Of a DNA stretch of 64,000 nt, positions 1 through 8,959 are shown one piece after another (positions within the stretch are counted from its first letter, which is position 1; every line of letters begins with the position of its first letter). The stretch lies in contig NZ_JAEKEZ010000030.1 of NCBI RefSeq assembly GCF_016650815.1, forward strand, positions 7,501 through 71,500, read 5' to 3'. The position numbers were made by a program, and so were the translations under genes. Under the pieces are notes generated by a model, which made no database searches, had not been told where the DNA came from, and worked only from the letters and a program-made list of their open reading frames with translations. The DNA is from Pseudomonas sp. TH31. GTDB lineage: Bacteria; Pseudomonadota; Gammaproteobacteria; Pseudomonadales; Pseudomonadaceae.

Positions 1-909
1 CCAGGGTGATTTCGGTCTGCATGTCAGCCAGTTTTTTCTGGATCAACTGAGTGGCCGCCAATGGGCGACCGAACTGCTGACGATCCAGGGTGTACTGGCG
101 GGCGGTGTGCCAGCAGAACTCGGCGGCGCCCAGTGCCCCCAGGAGATGCCATAACGCGCGGAGTTGAGACAGGTAAAAGGGCCTTTCAGGCCACGGACAT
201 CCGGGAAGATGTTCTCTTCAGGAACAAACACGTTGTCCATGACGATCTCGCCAGTGATGGACGCACGCAGGCCGACCTTGCCGTGAATCGCCGGAGCACT
301 CAGGCCTTTCCAACCCTTCTCCAGCACGAAGCCACGAATGTCGCCGGCATCATCCTTGCCCCAGACCACGAACACATCGGCGATCGGGCTGTTGGTAATC
401 CACATCTTGCTGCCGGTCAGGCTGTAGCCGCCTTCCACTTTGCGTGCACGAGTAATCATCGCGCCAGGGTCGGAACCATGGTTCGGCTCTGTCAGACCGA
501 AGCATCCGATCCATTCACCCGAAGCGAGTTTCGGCAGGTACTTCTGCTTTTGCGCCTCAGTGCCGAATTCATTGATCGGCACCATGACCAGCGAGGACTG
601 CACGCTCATCATCGAGCGATAGCCAGAGTCAACGCGCTCGACTTCACGGGCGATCAGGCCATAGCTGACGTAGTTCAGGCCGCTGCCTCCGTACTCCTCC
701 GGAATGGTCGCGCCCAACAGGCCCACTTCGCCCATCTCGCGGAAGATCGCCGTGTCGGTCTTTTCATGGCGGAAAGCTTCAAGCACACGTGGCGCGAGCT
801 TCTGCTGAGCGAATTGCTCGGCGGTGTCGCGGATCATGCGTTCTTCTTCGGTGAGCTGTTGATCCAGCAGCAGGGGATCGATCCAGTTGAAGCTAGCTTT
901 ACCGCCCAT
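1..909 (-). CDS. gcdH: glutaryl-CoA dehydrogenase, 3' end off the window, one frameshift
   Basis: FAD acyl-CoA dehydrogenase that oxidatively decarboxylates glutaryl-CoA to crotonyl-CoA in lysine/glutarate catabolism (family knowledge). The N-terminal domain, the [13 protein letters not shown] stretch and the [16 protein letters not shown] core are visible. Reading breaks after ARYGISWG: at 136-140 there is a run of five C (G on the coding strand) where six restore the frame, after which [20 protein letters not shown] continues to the window edge. About 303 of an expected 390-odd codons are present. The start at 909 gives [12 protein letters not shown], the usual N-terminus in pseudomonads. 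It diverges from a LysR gene, a pairing seen for gcdH and its regulator. A one-base homopolymer loss is most likely a sequencing error. Confidence 0.93.
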
Positions 910-1066
910 GAGTGAGTCCTCTCGAATCGGGTCAAATAACGTGGGTTGATCCTAGGCCCGGTGCGGCATTCCGGCAAACGAGGATTTTGCATCCTGTTGT
1001 GCTAATTTCTCACTCCGAAGCATCGCGAATGGTCATTCATGCGATGTATTAGTGAGGTTCACGTAC

Positions 1067-1966
1067 ATGCGCAGGAAAATCCCCAGTACAACCGCCCTGA
1101 TCAGCTTCGAAGCGGCTGCGCGCCACGAGAGCTTTACCAAGGCAGCCCAGGAACTTTCACTCACTCAGGGAGCCATTTGCCGACAGATCGCCAGCCTTGA
1201 GGAGTTCCTCAGTGTCGAACTGTTCCGACGCTCTCGGCGCGGAGTGAAGCTGACAGAAGCCGGGCTTTCCTACAGCCGTCGGGTGGCCACCCAACTCGAT
1301 GCCGTTGAACGGGACACTTTGTCGGTCATGGGCCAACAAGGTGCCAACGTGATCGAGTTGGCGGTAGTGCCGACCTTTGGCACTCAGTGGTTGCTGCCAA
1401 GGCTCAAAGACTTCCAGCACAAGCACCCCGAGGTGACGGTCAATCTAACCAACCGCACACGTCCGTTCCTGTTTGCCGACACCGAGTTCGATGCCGCGAT
1501 CTACTTCGGCGACGCGGACTGGTCAGGTACCGAATCCCACAGGCTGATGGGAGAAAATCCGATGCCGGTGTGCAGCCCGGCCCTACTGGGCAAGAAGACA
1601 AGCCTGACACCTGCTGAAATCGCGGAACTACCGTTACTGCAACAAACCACCCGCCCCTACGCCTGGCGTCAATGGTTCAACTCCCAGAGCCTGAATATCC
1701 CCCGCGACATGACAGGCCCGCGTTACGAGCTATTCTCCATGCTCGCCCAGGCGGCCATGCACGACATGGGGATTGCACTTATTCCGCCGTTCCTGATTCA
1801 GCGTGAACTGACGGAGAAGCGCTTGGTGATTGCCAATCCGCAAGCGCTGTTGAGCATCAAGGCCTATTACCTGATGATTCCTGAGCGAAAGGTCGAATCG
1901 GCTTCGTTAAGGGCTTTTCGGGATTGGCTGGTGAATCAGGCCCACAGCTACAGCCTGGAAGGATAA
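1067..1966 (+). CDS. LysR-family regulator divergent from gcdH
   Basis: LysR-type transcriptional regulator of about 299 residues: an N-terminal winged helix-turn-helix (residues ~5-65, including FTKAAQELSLTQGAICRQI) and a C-terminal substrate-binding domain of the GcvA/TrpI branch. The ATG at 1067 (MRRKIPST) is preferred over an in-frame GTG at 1052 because GAGG lies about 9 bases ahead of it. It diverges from gcdH across about 155 bp, so it probably activates gcdH in response to glutarate or glutaryl-CoA, as the gcdR genes of pseudomonads do. The family is clear; the effector is inferred from position. Confidence 0.87.
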   Translation: MRRKIPSTTALISFEAAARHESFTKAAQELSLTQGAICRQIASLEEFLSVELFRRSRRGVKLTEAGLSYSRRVATQLDAVERDTLSVMGQQGANVIELAVVPTFGTQWLLPRLKDFQHKHPEVTVNLTNRTRPFLFADTEFDAAIYFGDADWSGTESHRLMGENPMPVCSPALLGKKTSLTPAEIAELPLLQQTTRPYAWRQWFNSQSLNIPRDMTGPRYELFSMLAQAAMHDMGIALIPPFLIQRELTEKRLVIANPQALLSIKAYYLMIPERKVESASLRAFRDWLVNQAHSYSLEG

Positions 1967-2400
1967 AGGCCAGCCCTATTAACTGACCCCGTAGTCAGTA
2001 AAATAAAAGCACTACAGATATAATTATTTGTCGCATTTTCATAGACTGTAACGACAAACAGTACAAACGTCCCACAAGCGCCTGAAGACGTGGCCTTGAG
2101 CCGCTATTTCGTAGCAATGACAGCTCATTCACCACGCCGATGTGTAAATTCTTTAATTTCGACCAGAATCCTTACAAGGCACGGCCTGCAAGGGATTGAC
2201 CAGGCTAGTTGCGACATTCGGTCACGGGGTGACTTGTAGTTAATTTTCCGTCACCCGTCATAATTCCTTGAAGGGCACAAAGTTCGCCTGCAAAATGCCG
2301 CGCCCCGCCCTGATTTTGCGGGATCGTGCTGATCGGCCGCCCCAGCCGCACCATCCGAAGTGCCTGGGTTTACTCAATAAGATCACGCAGGAGATTTGAC
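1967..2400. other. 434-bp intergenic region ahead of pntAA
   Basis: No gene found. A weak hairpin ACTGAC/GTCAGT lies at about 1982-1999, just after the LysR stop, without a T tract on the coding strand. The rest is AT-richer than the flanks (about 2000-2160) and presumably carries the pnt promoter, but no confident -35/-10 pair could be chosen. Confidence 0.5.
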
Positions 2401-3522
2401 GTGCACATTGGTGTTCCTCTCGAAACCCAGACGGGTGAAACACGGGTTGCTGCAACCCCGGAAACCATCAAAAAGTTGATCGGCCAGGGTCATAAGGTCA
2501 CTGTACAAAGCGGCGCTGGGGTAAAAGCCAGCGTTGTCGACAGTGCCTATGAAGCGGCAGGCGCAACCATTGGCAGCGCCAACGACGCGTTTGGTGCCGA
2601 GCTGATTTTGAAGGTGGTCGCGCCCAGCGACAGCGAGTTGACGCTGATTAAAAGCGGCACCGTTGTGGTGGGCATGCTGAACCCGTTCAGCAATGAAATC
2701 ATCGCCAAGCTGGCCGAGTGCGGCATTACCGCGTTCGCGCTTGAAGCCGCGCCACGCACCTCCCGCGCCCAGAGCCTGGATGTGCTGTCCTCGCAAGCGA
2801 ATATCGCCGGTTACAAATCCGTGCTGCTCGCCGCTCACTACTATCCACGCTTCATGCCGATGTTGATGACTGCCGCGGGCACTGTGAAAGCAGCGCGCGT
2901 GCTGATCCTCGGTGCAGGTGTGGCTGGCTTGCAGGCAATCGCTACGGCGAAACGTCTGGGTGCGGTGATCGAAGCGTCTGACGTGCGTCCTGCGGTAAAA
3001 GAGCAGATCGAATCCCTCGGCGCCAAGTTCGTCGACGTGCCTTATGAGACCGATGAAGAGCGCGAATGCGCCGTCGGTGTTGGCGGTTACGCACGACCTA
3101 TGCCCGCTAGCTGGATGCAACGTCAGGCCCTGGCCGTGCACGAACGCGCCAAGCAGGCTGACATCGTCATCACCACCGCACTAATCCCGGGCCGCAAGGC
3201 ACCGACGCTGTTGAGCGCCGAAACCGTGGCGCAGATGAAGCCAGGCTCAGTGGTCATCGACCTTGCCGCAGCCCAGGGCGGCAACTGCCCGCTGACCGTG
3301 GCTGATCAGGTGATTGTTGCGAATGGCGTGACCATTTGCGGCCCGACCAATCTGGCCGGTGAAGTCGCGGCAGATGCTTCGGCCTTGTACGCCCGTAACC
3401 TGCTGGACTTCCTGAAGCTGGTCTTCAACAAAGAAGGCCAGTTCGAAGTGAACCTAGAAGACGATATCGTCGCCGCGTGCCTGATGTGCCGCGACGGCCA
3501 AGTCATCCGCAAAAACGCCTAA
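2401..3522 (+). CDS. pntAA: NAD(P) transhydrogenase subunit alpha, part 1 (NAD-binding)
   Basis: Soluble domain I of the proton-translocating transhydrogenase, which binds NAD(H) and exchanges hydride with NADP(H). About 373 residues. The start is a GTG at 2401 (HIGVPLETQTGETRVAATPE), supported by CAGGAG at 2388; a longer in-frame extension upstream looks non-coding. The nucleotide-binding glycine motif LILGAGVAGLQAI is near residue 170 and the RxxK-type loop VGGYARPM further on. The alanine dehydrogenase/PNT fold is complete. First gene of a three-gene operon; in pseudomonads the alpha subunit is split into two polypeptides, as here. Confidence 0.96.
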   Translation: MHIGVPLETQTGETRVAATPETIKKLIGQGHKVTVQSGAGVKASVVDSAYEAAGATIGSANDAFGAELILKVVAPSDSELTLIKSGTVVVGMLNPFSNEIIAKLAECGITAFALEAAPRTSRAQSLDVLSSQANIAGYKSVLLAAHYYPRFMPMLMTAAGTVKAARVLILGAGVAGLQAIATAKRLGAVIEASDVRPAVKEQIESLGAKFVDVPYETDEERECAVGVGGYARPMPASWMQRQALAVHERAKQADIVITTALIPGRKAPTLLSAETVAQMKPGSVVIDLAAAQGGNCPLTVADQVIVANGVTICGPTNLAGEVAADASALYARNLLDFLKLVFNKEGQFEVNLEDDIVAACLMCRDGQVIRKNA

Positions 3523-3537
3523 GCAGGGATTCAGACG

Positions 3538-3861
3538 ATGGAAGAGCTTATCTCCCCCGGTATCTACAACCTGATCATCTTCGTGCTGGCGATCTATGTC
3601 GGTTATCACGTGGTCTGGAACGTAACACCTGCACTGCATACGCCATTGATGGCTGTGACTAACGCAATCTCGGCGATCGTGATCGTCGGCGCGATGCTCG
3701 CCGCCGCGCTGACCGTGACGCCACTGGGCAAGACCATGGGCACCCTGGCGGTGGCACTGGCGGCAGTGAACGTGTTTGGTGGCTTCCTGGTCACCCGCAG
3801 GATGCTTGAGATGTTCAAGAAAAAAGCCCCGAAAGTCGTAAAAGAAGAGGCGCCCAAGTAA
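3538..3861 (+). CDS. pntAB: NAD(P) transhydrogenase subunit alpha, part 2 (membrane)
   Basis: 107-residue membrane segment of the split alpha subunit. After a short lead [11 protein letters not shown] there are three hydrophobic helices (about residues 10-30, 40-60 and 65-85) and a lysine-rich cytoplasmic tail [14 protein letters not shown]. Together with PntB it forms the proton channel in the inner membrane. It starts 15 bp after pntAA, and its stop TAA shares one base with the pntB ATG, which indicates translational coupling. Confidence 0.95.
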   Translation: MEELISPGIYNLIIFVLAIYVGYHVVWNVTPALHTPLMAVTNAISAIVIVGAMLAAALTVTPLGKTMGTLAVALAAVNVFGGFLVTRRMLEMFKKKAPKVVKEEAPK

Positions 3862-5312
3862 TGAGCATGAACCTTGTCACGACGCTCTACTTGATCGCGT
3901 CGATCTGCTTCATCCAGGCCCTCAAAGGCCTGTCGCACCCGACCACGTCCCGACGCGGCAACGTGTACGGCATGCTCGGCATGGGGCTGGCGATCCTCAC
4001 TACCGTGGGCCTCATCTATAAGCTGGGCGCGCTCTCTTTTGGACAAGGCGGGGCCACTGCCGGCATCGGCTACGTCATCGTCGGCCTGTTGGTCGGCGGC
4101 ACCGCCGGTTCGATCATGGCCAAGCGCGTTGAAATGACCAAGATGCCGGAACTGGTTGCCTTCATGCACAGCATGATCGGTATGGCAGCGGTGTTCATTG
4201 CCATCGCTGCTGTCGTTGAGCCGCAATCGCTGGGTATCGTCAAGCAGCTGGGCGACTCGATTCCTGCCGGTAACCGCCTGGAGCTGTTCCTTGGCGCCGC
4301 CATCGGTGCAATCACCTTCTCCGGTTCGGTGATCGCCTTCGGCAAGCTGTCGGGCAAGTACAAGTTCCGCCTGTTCCAGGGCGCGCCCGTACAGTTCGGC
4401 GGCCAGCACAAGCTGAACCTGCTGCTGGGCCTGGCGACACTGGCCCTCGGCATCACCTTCATGCTGACCGGCAACCTTAACGCCTTCGCGCTGATGCTGG
4501 CCCTGGCCTTCGTGCTGGGCGTGTTGATCATCATCCCGATTGGCGGCGCAGACATGCCGGTGGTTGTGTCGATGCTCAACAGCTACTCCGGCTGGGCAGC
4601 GGCGGGTATCGGCTTCTCGCTGAACAACTCGATGCTGATCATTGCCGGCTCGCTGGTGGGCTCAAGCGGTGCGATCCTCTCGTACATCATGTGCAAGGCG
4701 ATGAACCGTTCCTTCTTTAATGTGCTGCTCGGCGGTTTCGGCAACACGACGGATGCAGCCGGCCCGGCTGGTTCGAAAGAAGCCCGCCCGGTGAAATCCG
4801 GCTCGGCTGACGACGCGACTTTCCTGCTGACTAACGCCGACACCGTGATCATCGTTCCGGGCTACGGCCTGGCGGTTGCGCGGGCGCAACACGCGCTGAA
4901 AGAGCTGACCGAGAAGCTGACCCATCGCGGCGTGACCGTGAAGTACGCGATCCACCCGGTTGCCGGTCGGATGCCTGGGCACATGAACGTATTGCTGGCC
5001 GAGGCCGAAGTGCCTTACGACCAAGTGTTCGAGATGGAGGACATCAACTCCGAGTTTGGTCAAGCCGATGTGGTGCTGGTATTGGGCGCCAACGACGTGG
5101 TGAACCCGGCCGCCAAGAACGATCCGAAATCGCCGATTGCCGGCATGCCGATTCTCGAAGCGTTCAAAGCCAAGACCATCATCGTCAACAAGCGCTCAAT
5201 GGCCAGCGGCTATGCCGGCCTGGACAACGAACTGTTCTACCTCGACAAAACCATGATGGTCTTCGGCGACGCCAAGAAGGTTATCGAGGACATGGTTAAA
5301 GCCGTCGAGTAA
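3861..5312 (+). CDS. pntB: NAD(P) transhydrogenase subunit beta
   Basis: 483-residue beta subunit: about nine transmembrane helices in the N-terminal ~270 residues (domain II), then the NADP(H)-binding domain III with VIIVPGYGLAVARAQHALKEL and the downstream HPVAGRMPGHMNVLLAEA and VLVLGANDVVNPAA motifs. Uses the proton-motive force to drive NADPH formation. The start ATG overlaps the pntAB stop by one base. Followed directly by a strong rho-independent terminator, so the operon ends here. Confidence 0.97.
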   Translation: MSMNLVTTLYLIASICFIQALKGLSHPTTSRRGNVYGMLGMGLAILTTVGLIYKLGALSFGQGGATAGIGYVIVGLLVGGTAGSIMAKRVEMTKMPELVAFMHSMIGMAAVFIAIAAVVEPQSLGIVKQLGDSIPAGNRLELFLGAAIGAITFSGSVIAFGKLSGKYKFRLFQGAPVQFGGQHKLNLLLGLATLALGITFMLTGNLNAFALMLALAFVLGVLIIIPIGGADMPVVVSMLNSYSGWAAAGIGFSLNNSMLIIAGSLVGSSGAILSYIMCKAMNRSFFNVLLGGFGNTTDAAGPAGSKEARPVKSGSADDATFLLTNADTVIIVPGYGLAVARAQHALKELTEKLTHRGVTVKYAIHPVAGRMPGHMNVLLAEAEVPYDQVFEMEDINSEFGQADVVLVLGANDVVNPAAKNDPKSPIAGMPILEAFKAKTIIVNKRSMASGYAGLDNELFYLDKTMMVFGDAKKVIEDMVKAVE

Positions 5313-5334
5313 AACCTGCGCCAGCGCAATACCC

Positions 5335-5368
5335 AAAACCTCAGCCTTTAGTAGGCTGGGGTTTTTTT
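5335..5368 (+). terminator. rho-independent terminator after pntB
   Basis: Hairpin AACCTCAGCC / GGCTGGGGTT (one G-T pair) with loop TTTAGTA, followed by a run of T. It lies about 25 bp past the pntB stop. Confidence 0.9.
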
Positions 5369-5491
5369 ATTCCCCGTGAAACCCGACCAAAGGCTCTAAA
5401 TCAGGGCTCGGCATTCGACCATGGTAGCGGGACGGATTTTTTCAAATCACTAGACTGCGTACCTTGCTTCCGTTGCCCGAGATAATAATCC

Positions 5492-6985
5492 ATGTACCGT
5501 GATCGTATTCGCTTGCCTTCGTTGTTGGATAAGGTAATGAGCGCCGCTGACGCTGCCGCTCTGATTGAGGACGGCATGACCGTCGGCATGAGCGGTTTCA
5601 CCCGCGCCGGCGAAGCCAAGGCTGTGCCGCACGCACTGGCCGAGCGCGCCAAAATCACTCCGCTGAAAATCACCTTGATGACCGGCGCCAGCCTGGGCAA
5701 CGACCTCGATAAGCAGTTGACCGAAGCCGGCGTCCTGTCGCGGCGCATGCCGTTCCAGGTCGACAGCACCCTGCGCAAGGCGATCAACGCCGGCGAAGTC
5801 ATGTTCATCGACCAGCATCTCTCGGAAACCGTGGAGCTGCTGCGCAACCAGCAACTCAAGCTGCCAGACATCGCGGTGATTGAAGCCGTGGCGATCACCG
5901 AGCAGGGTCACATCGTGCCGACCACGTCGGTGGGTAACTCGGCCAGCTTCGCGATTTTCGCCAAGCACGTCATCGTCGAGATCAACATGGCGCACAACCC
6001 GAATCTCGAGGGTTTGCACGACATCTATATCCCGACCTACCGCCCGACCCGCACGCCAATTCCACTGGTGAAGGTCGACGACCGCATTGGCAGTACGGCC
6101 ATCCCGATCCCGCCGGAAAAGATCGTCGCGATCGTGATCACCAATCAATCCGACTCGCCGTCCACTGTACTGCCGCCGGACGCCGACACCCAGGCCATCG
6201 CCGATCACCTGATCGACTTCTTCAAGCAGGAAGTAGCCGCCGGACGCATGACCAACAAGCTTGGCCCGTTGCAGGCCGGGATCGGCACCATCGCCAACTC
6301 GGTGATGTGTGGCCTGATCGACTCGCCGTTTGAAGACCTGACGATGTATTCGGAAGTGCTGCAGGACTCGACGTTCGACCTGATTGATGCCGGCAAGCTG
6401 AGCTTTGCCTCGGGCAGCTCAATCACCTTGTCCGCCCGGCGCAATGCCGATGTGTTCGGCAACCTGGAGCATTACAAGGACAAACTGGTACTGCGCCCCC
6501 AGGAAATCTCCAACCACCCGGAAGTGGTTCGGCGTCTGGGCATCATCGCCATCAACACGGCGCTGGAGTTCGACCTGTACGGCAACGTCAACTCCACCCA
6601 CGTCTGTGGTACGCGGATGATGAACGGCATCGGCGGTTCGGGTGACTTCGCGCGCAACGCCCATCTGTCGATCTTTGTCACCAAATCGATCGCCAAGGGC
6701 GGCGCGATTTCCAGTGTGGTGCCGATGGTCAGCCATGTGGACCACACCGAACATGACGTCGACATCCTGGTGACCGAAATCGGTCTGGCCGACCTGCGCG
6801 GCCTCGCGCCTCGCGAGCGGGCTCGGGTGGTTATCGACAACTGTGTTCACCCGGACTATCGCGAAGCCTTGAATGACTACTTCACCGCCGCCTGCGCGCT
6901 CGGTGGGCACACCCCGCACATCCTGCGCGATGCCCTGAGCTGGCACATTAACCTGGAAGAAACCGGGCGGATGCTGGTGGTCTGA
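5492..6985 (+). CDS. acetyl-CoA hydrolase / succinate:acetate CoA-transferase family protein
   Basis: 497-residue class I CoA-transferase of the acetyl-CoA hydrolase/succinyl-CoA transferase family (AarC/ScpC-like). The N-terminal half carries the MTVGMSGFTRAGEAKAVP glycine motif and the C-terminal half the catalytic-glutamate segment MYSEVLQDS near residue 292, plus FDLYGNVNSTHVCGTRMMNGIGG. Such enzymes move CoA between succinyl-CoA and acetate, or hydrolyse acyl-CoA, in acetate handling. The start ATG at 5492 follows CGAGATAATAATCC. It is a monocistronic gene after the pnt terminator. Transferase versus hydrolase activity cannot be settled from the sequence. Confidence 0.92.
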   Translation: MYRDRIRLPSLLDKVMSAADAAALIEDGMTVGMSGFTRAGEAKAVPHALAERAKITPLKITLMTGASLGNDLDKQLTEAGVLSRRMPFQVDSTLRKAINAGEVMFIDQHLSETVELLRNQQLKLPDIAVIEAVAITEQGHIVPTTSVGNSASFAIFAKHVIVEINMAHNPNLEGLHDIYIPTYRPTRTPIPLVKVDDRIGSTAIPIPPEKIVAIVITNQSDSPSTVLPPDADTQAIADHLIDFFKQEVAAGRMTNKLGPLQAGIGTIANSVMCGLIDSPFEDLTMYSEVLQDSTFDLIDAGKLSFASGSSITLSARRNADVFGNLEHYKDKLVLRPQEISNHPEVVRRLGIIAINTALEFDLYGNVNSTHVCGTRMMNGIGGSGDFARNAHLSIFVTKSIAKGGAISSVVPMVSHVDHTEHDVDILVTEIGLADLRGLAPRERARVVIDNCVHPDYREALNDYFTAACALGGHTPHILRDALSWHINLEETGRMLVV

Positions 6986-7001
6986 TTGACGTAAAACACA
7001 G

Positions 7002-7025
7002 CTGACGCAAACACAGTTGCGTCAG
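7002..7025. other. perfect stem-loop downstream of the acetyl-CoA hydrolase gene
   Basis: CTGACGCAA and TTGCGTCAG form a perfect 9-bp stem with a 6-base loop, 17 bp after the stop codon. There is no good T tract, so it may be a weak terminator or an mRNA 3'-end stabiliser. Confidence 0.5.
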
Positions 7026-7055
7026 TTGGTTGTTGCAACACCCGATCCTGTCTAA

Positions 7056-7222
7056 AACTGTACTTCTGTACTGGTCTTTTCCTACCGTAATCTCCTACAT
7101 TTTCGAATCAACTTGCCTTATTTGCACCTGTTTGGTGCCGATAGGTACAGTTGCTTCAATTTCGACCAGTACACCCCCTATAAACAGTTAATTGATCCCT
7201 CACAATACAAGTGAACTGTATC
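7056..7222. promoter_or_regulatory. cluster of TGTAC-type half-sites ahead of the DUF1127 gene
   Basis: CTGTACT occurs twice in direct repeat (about 7058-7073), the second within TGTACTGGTC; its exact inverse GACCAGTACA lies at about 7164-7173. AACTGTAC (about 7056) is likewise inverted as GTACAGTT (about 7145). A related AACTGTATCT is at about 7214. The spacing of nearly 100 bp between inverted copies suggests an operator array for a dimeric regulator, possibly of the MocR/GntR type, but the regulator is not encoded nearby. Confidence 0.45.
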
Positions 7223-7304
7223 TAGAGGGACTGGCCAAACAGGAGGATCATTGGCATCAGTTAAACCACTACCTAATCCCGCCACAAGCGGAAGGATGTC
7301 AACC

Positions 7305-7520
7305 ATGGAACGTACACTCAGTTCCGAGCTGTTCTTCGAAGACAATGCTGCAAAAACCCAGGCTTCGATGCCTCTTCGCGTTATCGCCAACCTGATGTTG
7401 TGGCAGCGCCGCATTACCAGCCGCCATCAACTGGCTCGTCTGGATTCGCGTCTGCTGGCTGATGCCGGGATTAGCGAAGCACAACGCTACGAAGAGCTGA
7501 GCAAGCCGTTCTGGCGCTAA
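7305..7520 (+). CDS. DUF1127 domain small protein
   Basis: 71-residue basic protein. The C-terminal half RRITSRHQLARLDSRLLADAG followed by ISEAQRYEELSKPFW is the DUF1127 signature (helix rich in Arg and Leu, then LxDxGI). The ATG at 7305 is chosen over the ATG at 7296 because AAGGA at 7292-7296 sits eight bases ahead. DUF1127 proteins elsewhere influence RNA turnover and phosphate/carbon metabolism, but the function here is unknown. It is preceded by a cluster of repeated half-sites and followed by a strong terminator, so it is a separately controlled single gene. Confidence 0.85.
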   Translation: MERTLSSELFFEDNAAKTQASMPLRVIANLMLWQRRITSRHQLARLDSRLLADAGISEAQRYEELSKPFWR

Positions 7521-7579
7521 GTTAGCGTCGCTGGCTCTGACCTGTAGGGTCCACCGCCAGCAACCCGAATTGAACAAAC

Positions 7580-7616
7580 AAAACCCGTCGTGGGAAACCA
7601 CGGCGGGTTTTGTCGT
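7580..7616 (+). terminator. rho-independent terminator after the DUF1127 gene
   Basis: AAAACCCGTCGTGG and CCACGGCGGGTTTT form a 14-bp stem around GAAA, ending in TTTTGTCGTTT. Confidence 0.88.
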
Positions 7617-7681
7617 TTCAGGAGCCATAAACATCACACCGATACAGTTTGTTTAAATCCAATGTAGGACGGTACACTTTT

Positions 7682-7725
7682 GCAGGAGCTGCCGAACGCG
7701 GCCCGAGCCTTCGGCAGCTCCTACG
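7682..7725. repeat. REP-type palindrome (class A, compact)
   Basis: GCAGGAGCTGCCGAA faces TTCGGCAGCTCCTAC with a short GC-rich centre. It is a shorter version of the class A elements at 10.9, 35.1, 44.8 and 53.8 kb. Confidence 0.8.
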
Positions 7726-7868
7726 TATCGTTTCATCTGTATGGGCTGTTCGAATCCATCCGCGTCAGCCTAATATCCGATCAGAACGTGGCGAACGCCG
7801 CATGACAGGCGTCTGATCTTCCAGACACTGCGCCACCTCTCAATCGGTTTATCCAAAGGAGCTTCCCC

Positions 7869-8186
7869 ATGTCCCGTCTTCGCCTGCTGAGCGCTGCAGC
7901 CCTGCTCGCCGTAGCTGCCAATGCCCACGCCTCCAGCTTTATCGTGACCACCGACGCCGTTGTTGGTGCTCTAAAATCCAGCTCCGACGCGACCTCCAAT
8001 CTCTCTTCTTCGCTGCGCGACAACAAAATTGTGCGTGCAGCCCGTGATGACGCCGCCAGCTTTGTCGCCAGCAACGGCGACATTCGTGGCGTGAAACTGG
8101 AAAGTGCATTTGACGAAATCCATCGTCAAGCGCCTCAGCTGAACGCTACTGACGCACAACTTGCCCAGGCCATCCTGGCGATCTAA
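7869..8186 (+). CDS. DUF2388 secreted protein, copy 1
   Basis: 105 residues with a Sec signal peptide (cleavage after AHA near residue 20), then the DUF2388 core: IVRAARDDAASFVASNGDIRG and KLESAF, ending AQAILAI. It starts 8 bases after an AAAGGAG ribosome site. This is the first of three consecutive paralogues that lead into the large metallopeptidase/DUF4105 gene. Function of the family is unknown; a periplasmic location is inferred from the signal peptide. Confidence 0.85.
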   Translation: MSRLRLLSAAALLAVAANAHASSFIVTTDAVVGALKSSSDATSNLSSSLRDNKIVRAARDDAASFVASNGDIRGVKLESAFDEIHRQAPQLNATDAQLAQAILAI

Positions 8187-8293
8187 ACGTCGGTGCTGCA
8201 AGGGGACACGTCCATCGTGTCCCAATGTTTCGGCGCTGGCTCTAGCCCGGGCATTGCGCTAGCCTTGGGGCTCGCTTTCAGCTATCGAGTCTC

Positions 8294-8611
8294 ATGCGTT
8301 TTCTTTCAAGCCTGTTGTCCATTGCGTTGCTTCTTCTCGCCTGCTGGTCTGGCGCTGCCCAGGCCTTCGACGCCTTCAACCTGTCTACACAAGGCACCGT
8401 GGTCAGTGGTTACGCCACAAGCATGGTGACCTCCGCGCCCTTCGACCATAAACTGCTGATCGCCGCTCAGGATGACGCTGCGGCTTTCATTGCCAGTGAC
8501 GGCCAACTGCGAGGAGCGCAACTGGAATCCGCCCTGGTTTACCTGCGCCGGACCCAGCCAAAACTTCATGCCAGCGACCTTGAACTGGCACAAGCAATTC
8601 TCGTCCAATAG
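8294..8611 (+). CDS. DUF2388 secreted protein, copy 2
   Basis: 105 residues: signal peptide to about residue 24 (ending AAQA), then a diverged DUF2388 core with LIAAQDDAAAFIASDGQLRG, QLESALVYL and AQAILVQ. The N-terminal half of the mature part differs most from copies 1 and 3, while the DDAA-F-AS-G-RG-LE block is kept. No strong ribosome site is visible upstream. It lies 107 bp after copy 1 and 27 bp before copy 3, so the three are probably co-transcribed. Confidence 0.83.
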   Translation: MRFLSSLLSIALLLLACWSGAAQAFDAFNLSTQGTVVSGYATSMVTSAPFDHKLLIAAQDDAAAFIASDGQLRGAQLESALVYLRRTQPKLHASDLELAQAILVQ

Positions 8612-8638
8612 TTATCATCGTTCCCCCGGAGTCGTTCC

Positions 8639-8959
8639 ATGCGTAGCCCGCTGATTGCTGCCACCCTTGGCTTGCTGTTGTTGGCCGACGTGGCCCAGGC
8701 ACACACCCTGGTAGCCACCAGTAACATGATCATTCGTGCCACCCAGCGCACGCTTGATTTCACTTCTGATACCACCACGTCCATCCGTGATTCGAAAATC
8801 GTGCGCGAAGCCCACGACGATGCGGCCAGTTTCGTCGCCAGCGATGGCGATATTCGCGGCGCGCATCTGGAAGAGGCCTTCAATACCCTGCGCACCCGCG
8901 TACCTGAAGCCCGCGACGCCAGTGATCAGGTCCTCGCCGAAGCCATCCTCGCGCTGTGA
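8639..8959 (+). CDS. DUF2388 secreted protein, copy 3
   Basis: 106 residues: signal peptide ending AQAHT near residue 22, then IVREAHDDAASFVASDGDIRG, HLEEAFNTL and AEAILAL. Closest to copy 1. A CCCCGGAGTC ribosome site precedes the ATG. The stop overlaps the GTG start of the following 653-residue gene, which argues for translational coupling of the DUF2388 series with that enzyme. Confidence 0.85.
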   Translation: MRSPLIAATLGLLLLADVAQAHTLVATSNMIIRATQRTLDFTSDTTTSIRDSKIVREAHDDAASFVASDGDIRGAHLEEAFNTLRTRVPEARDASDQVLAEAILAL

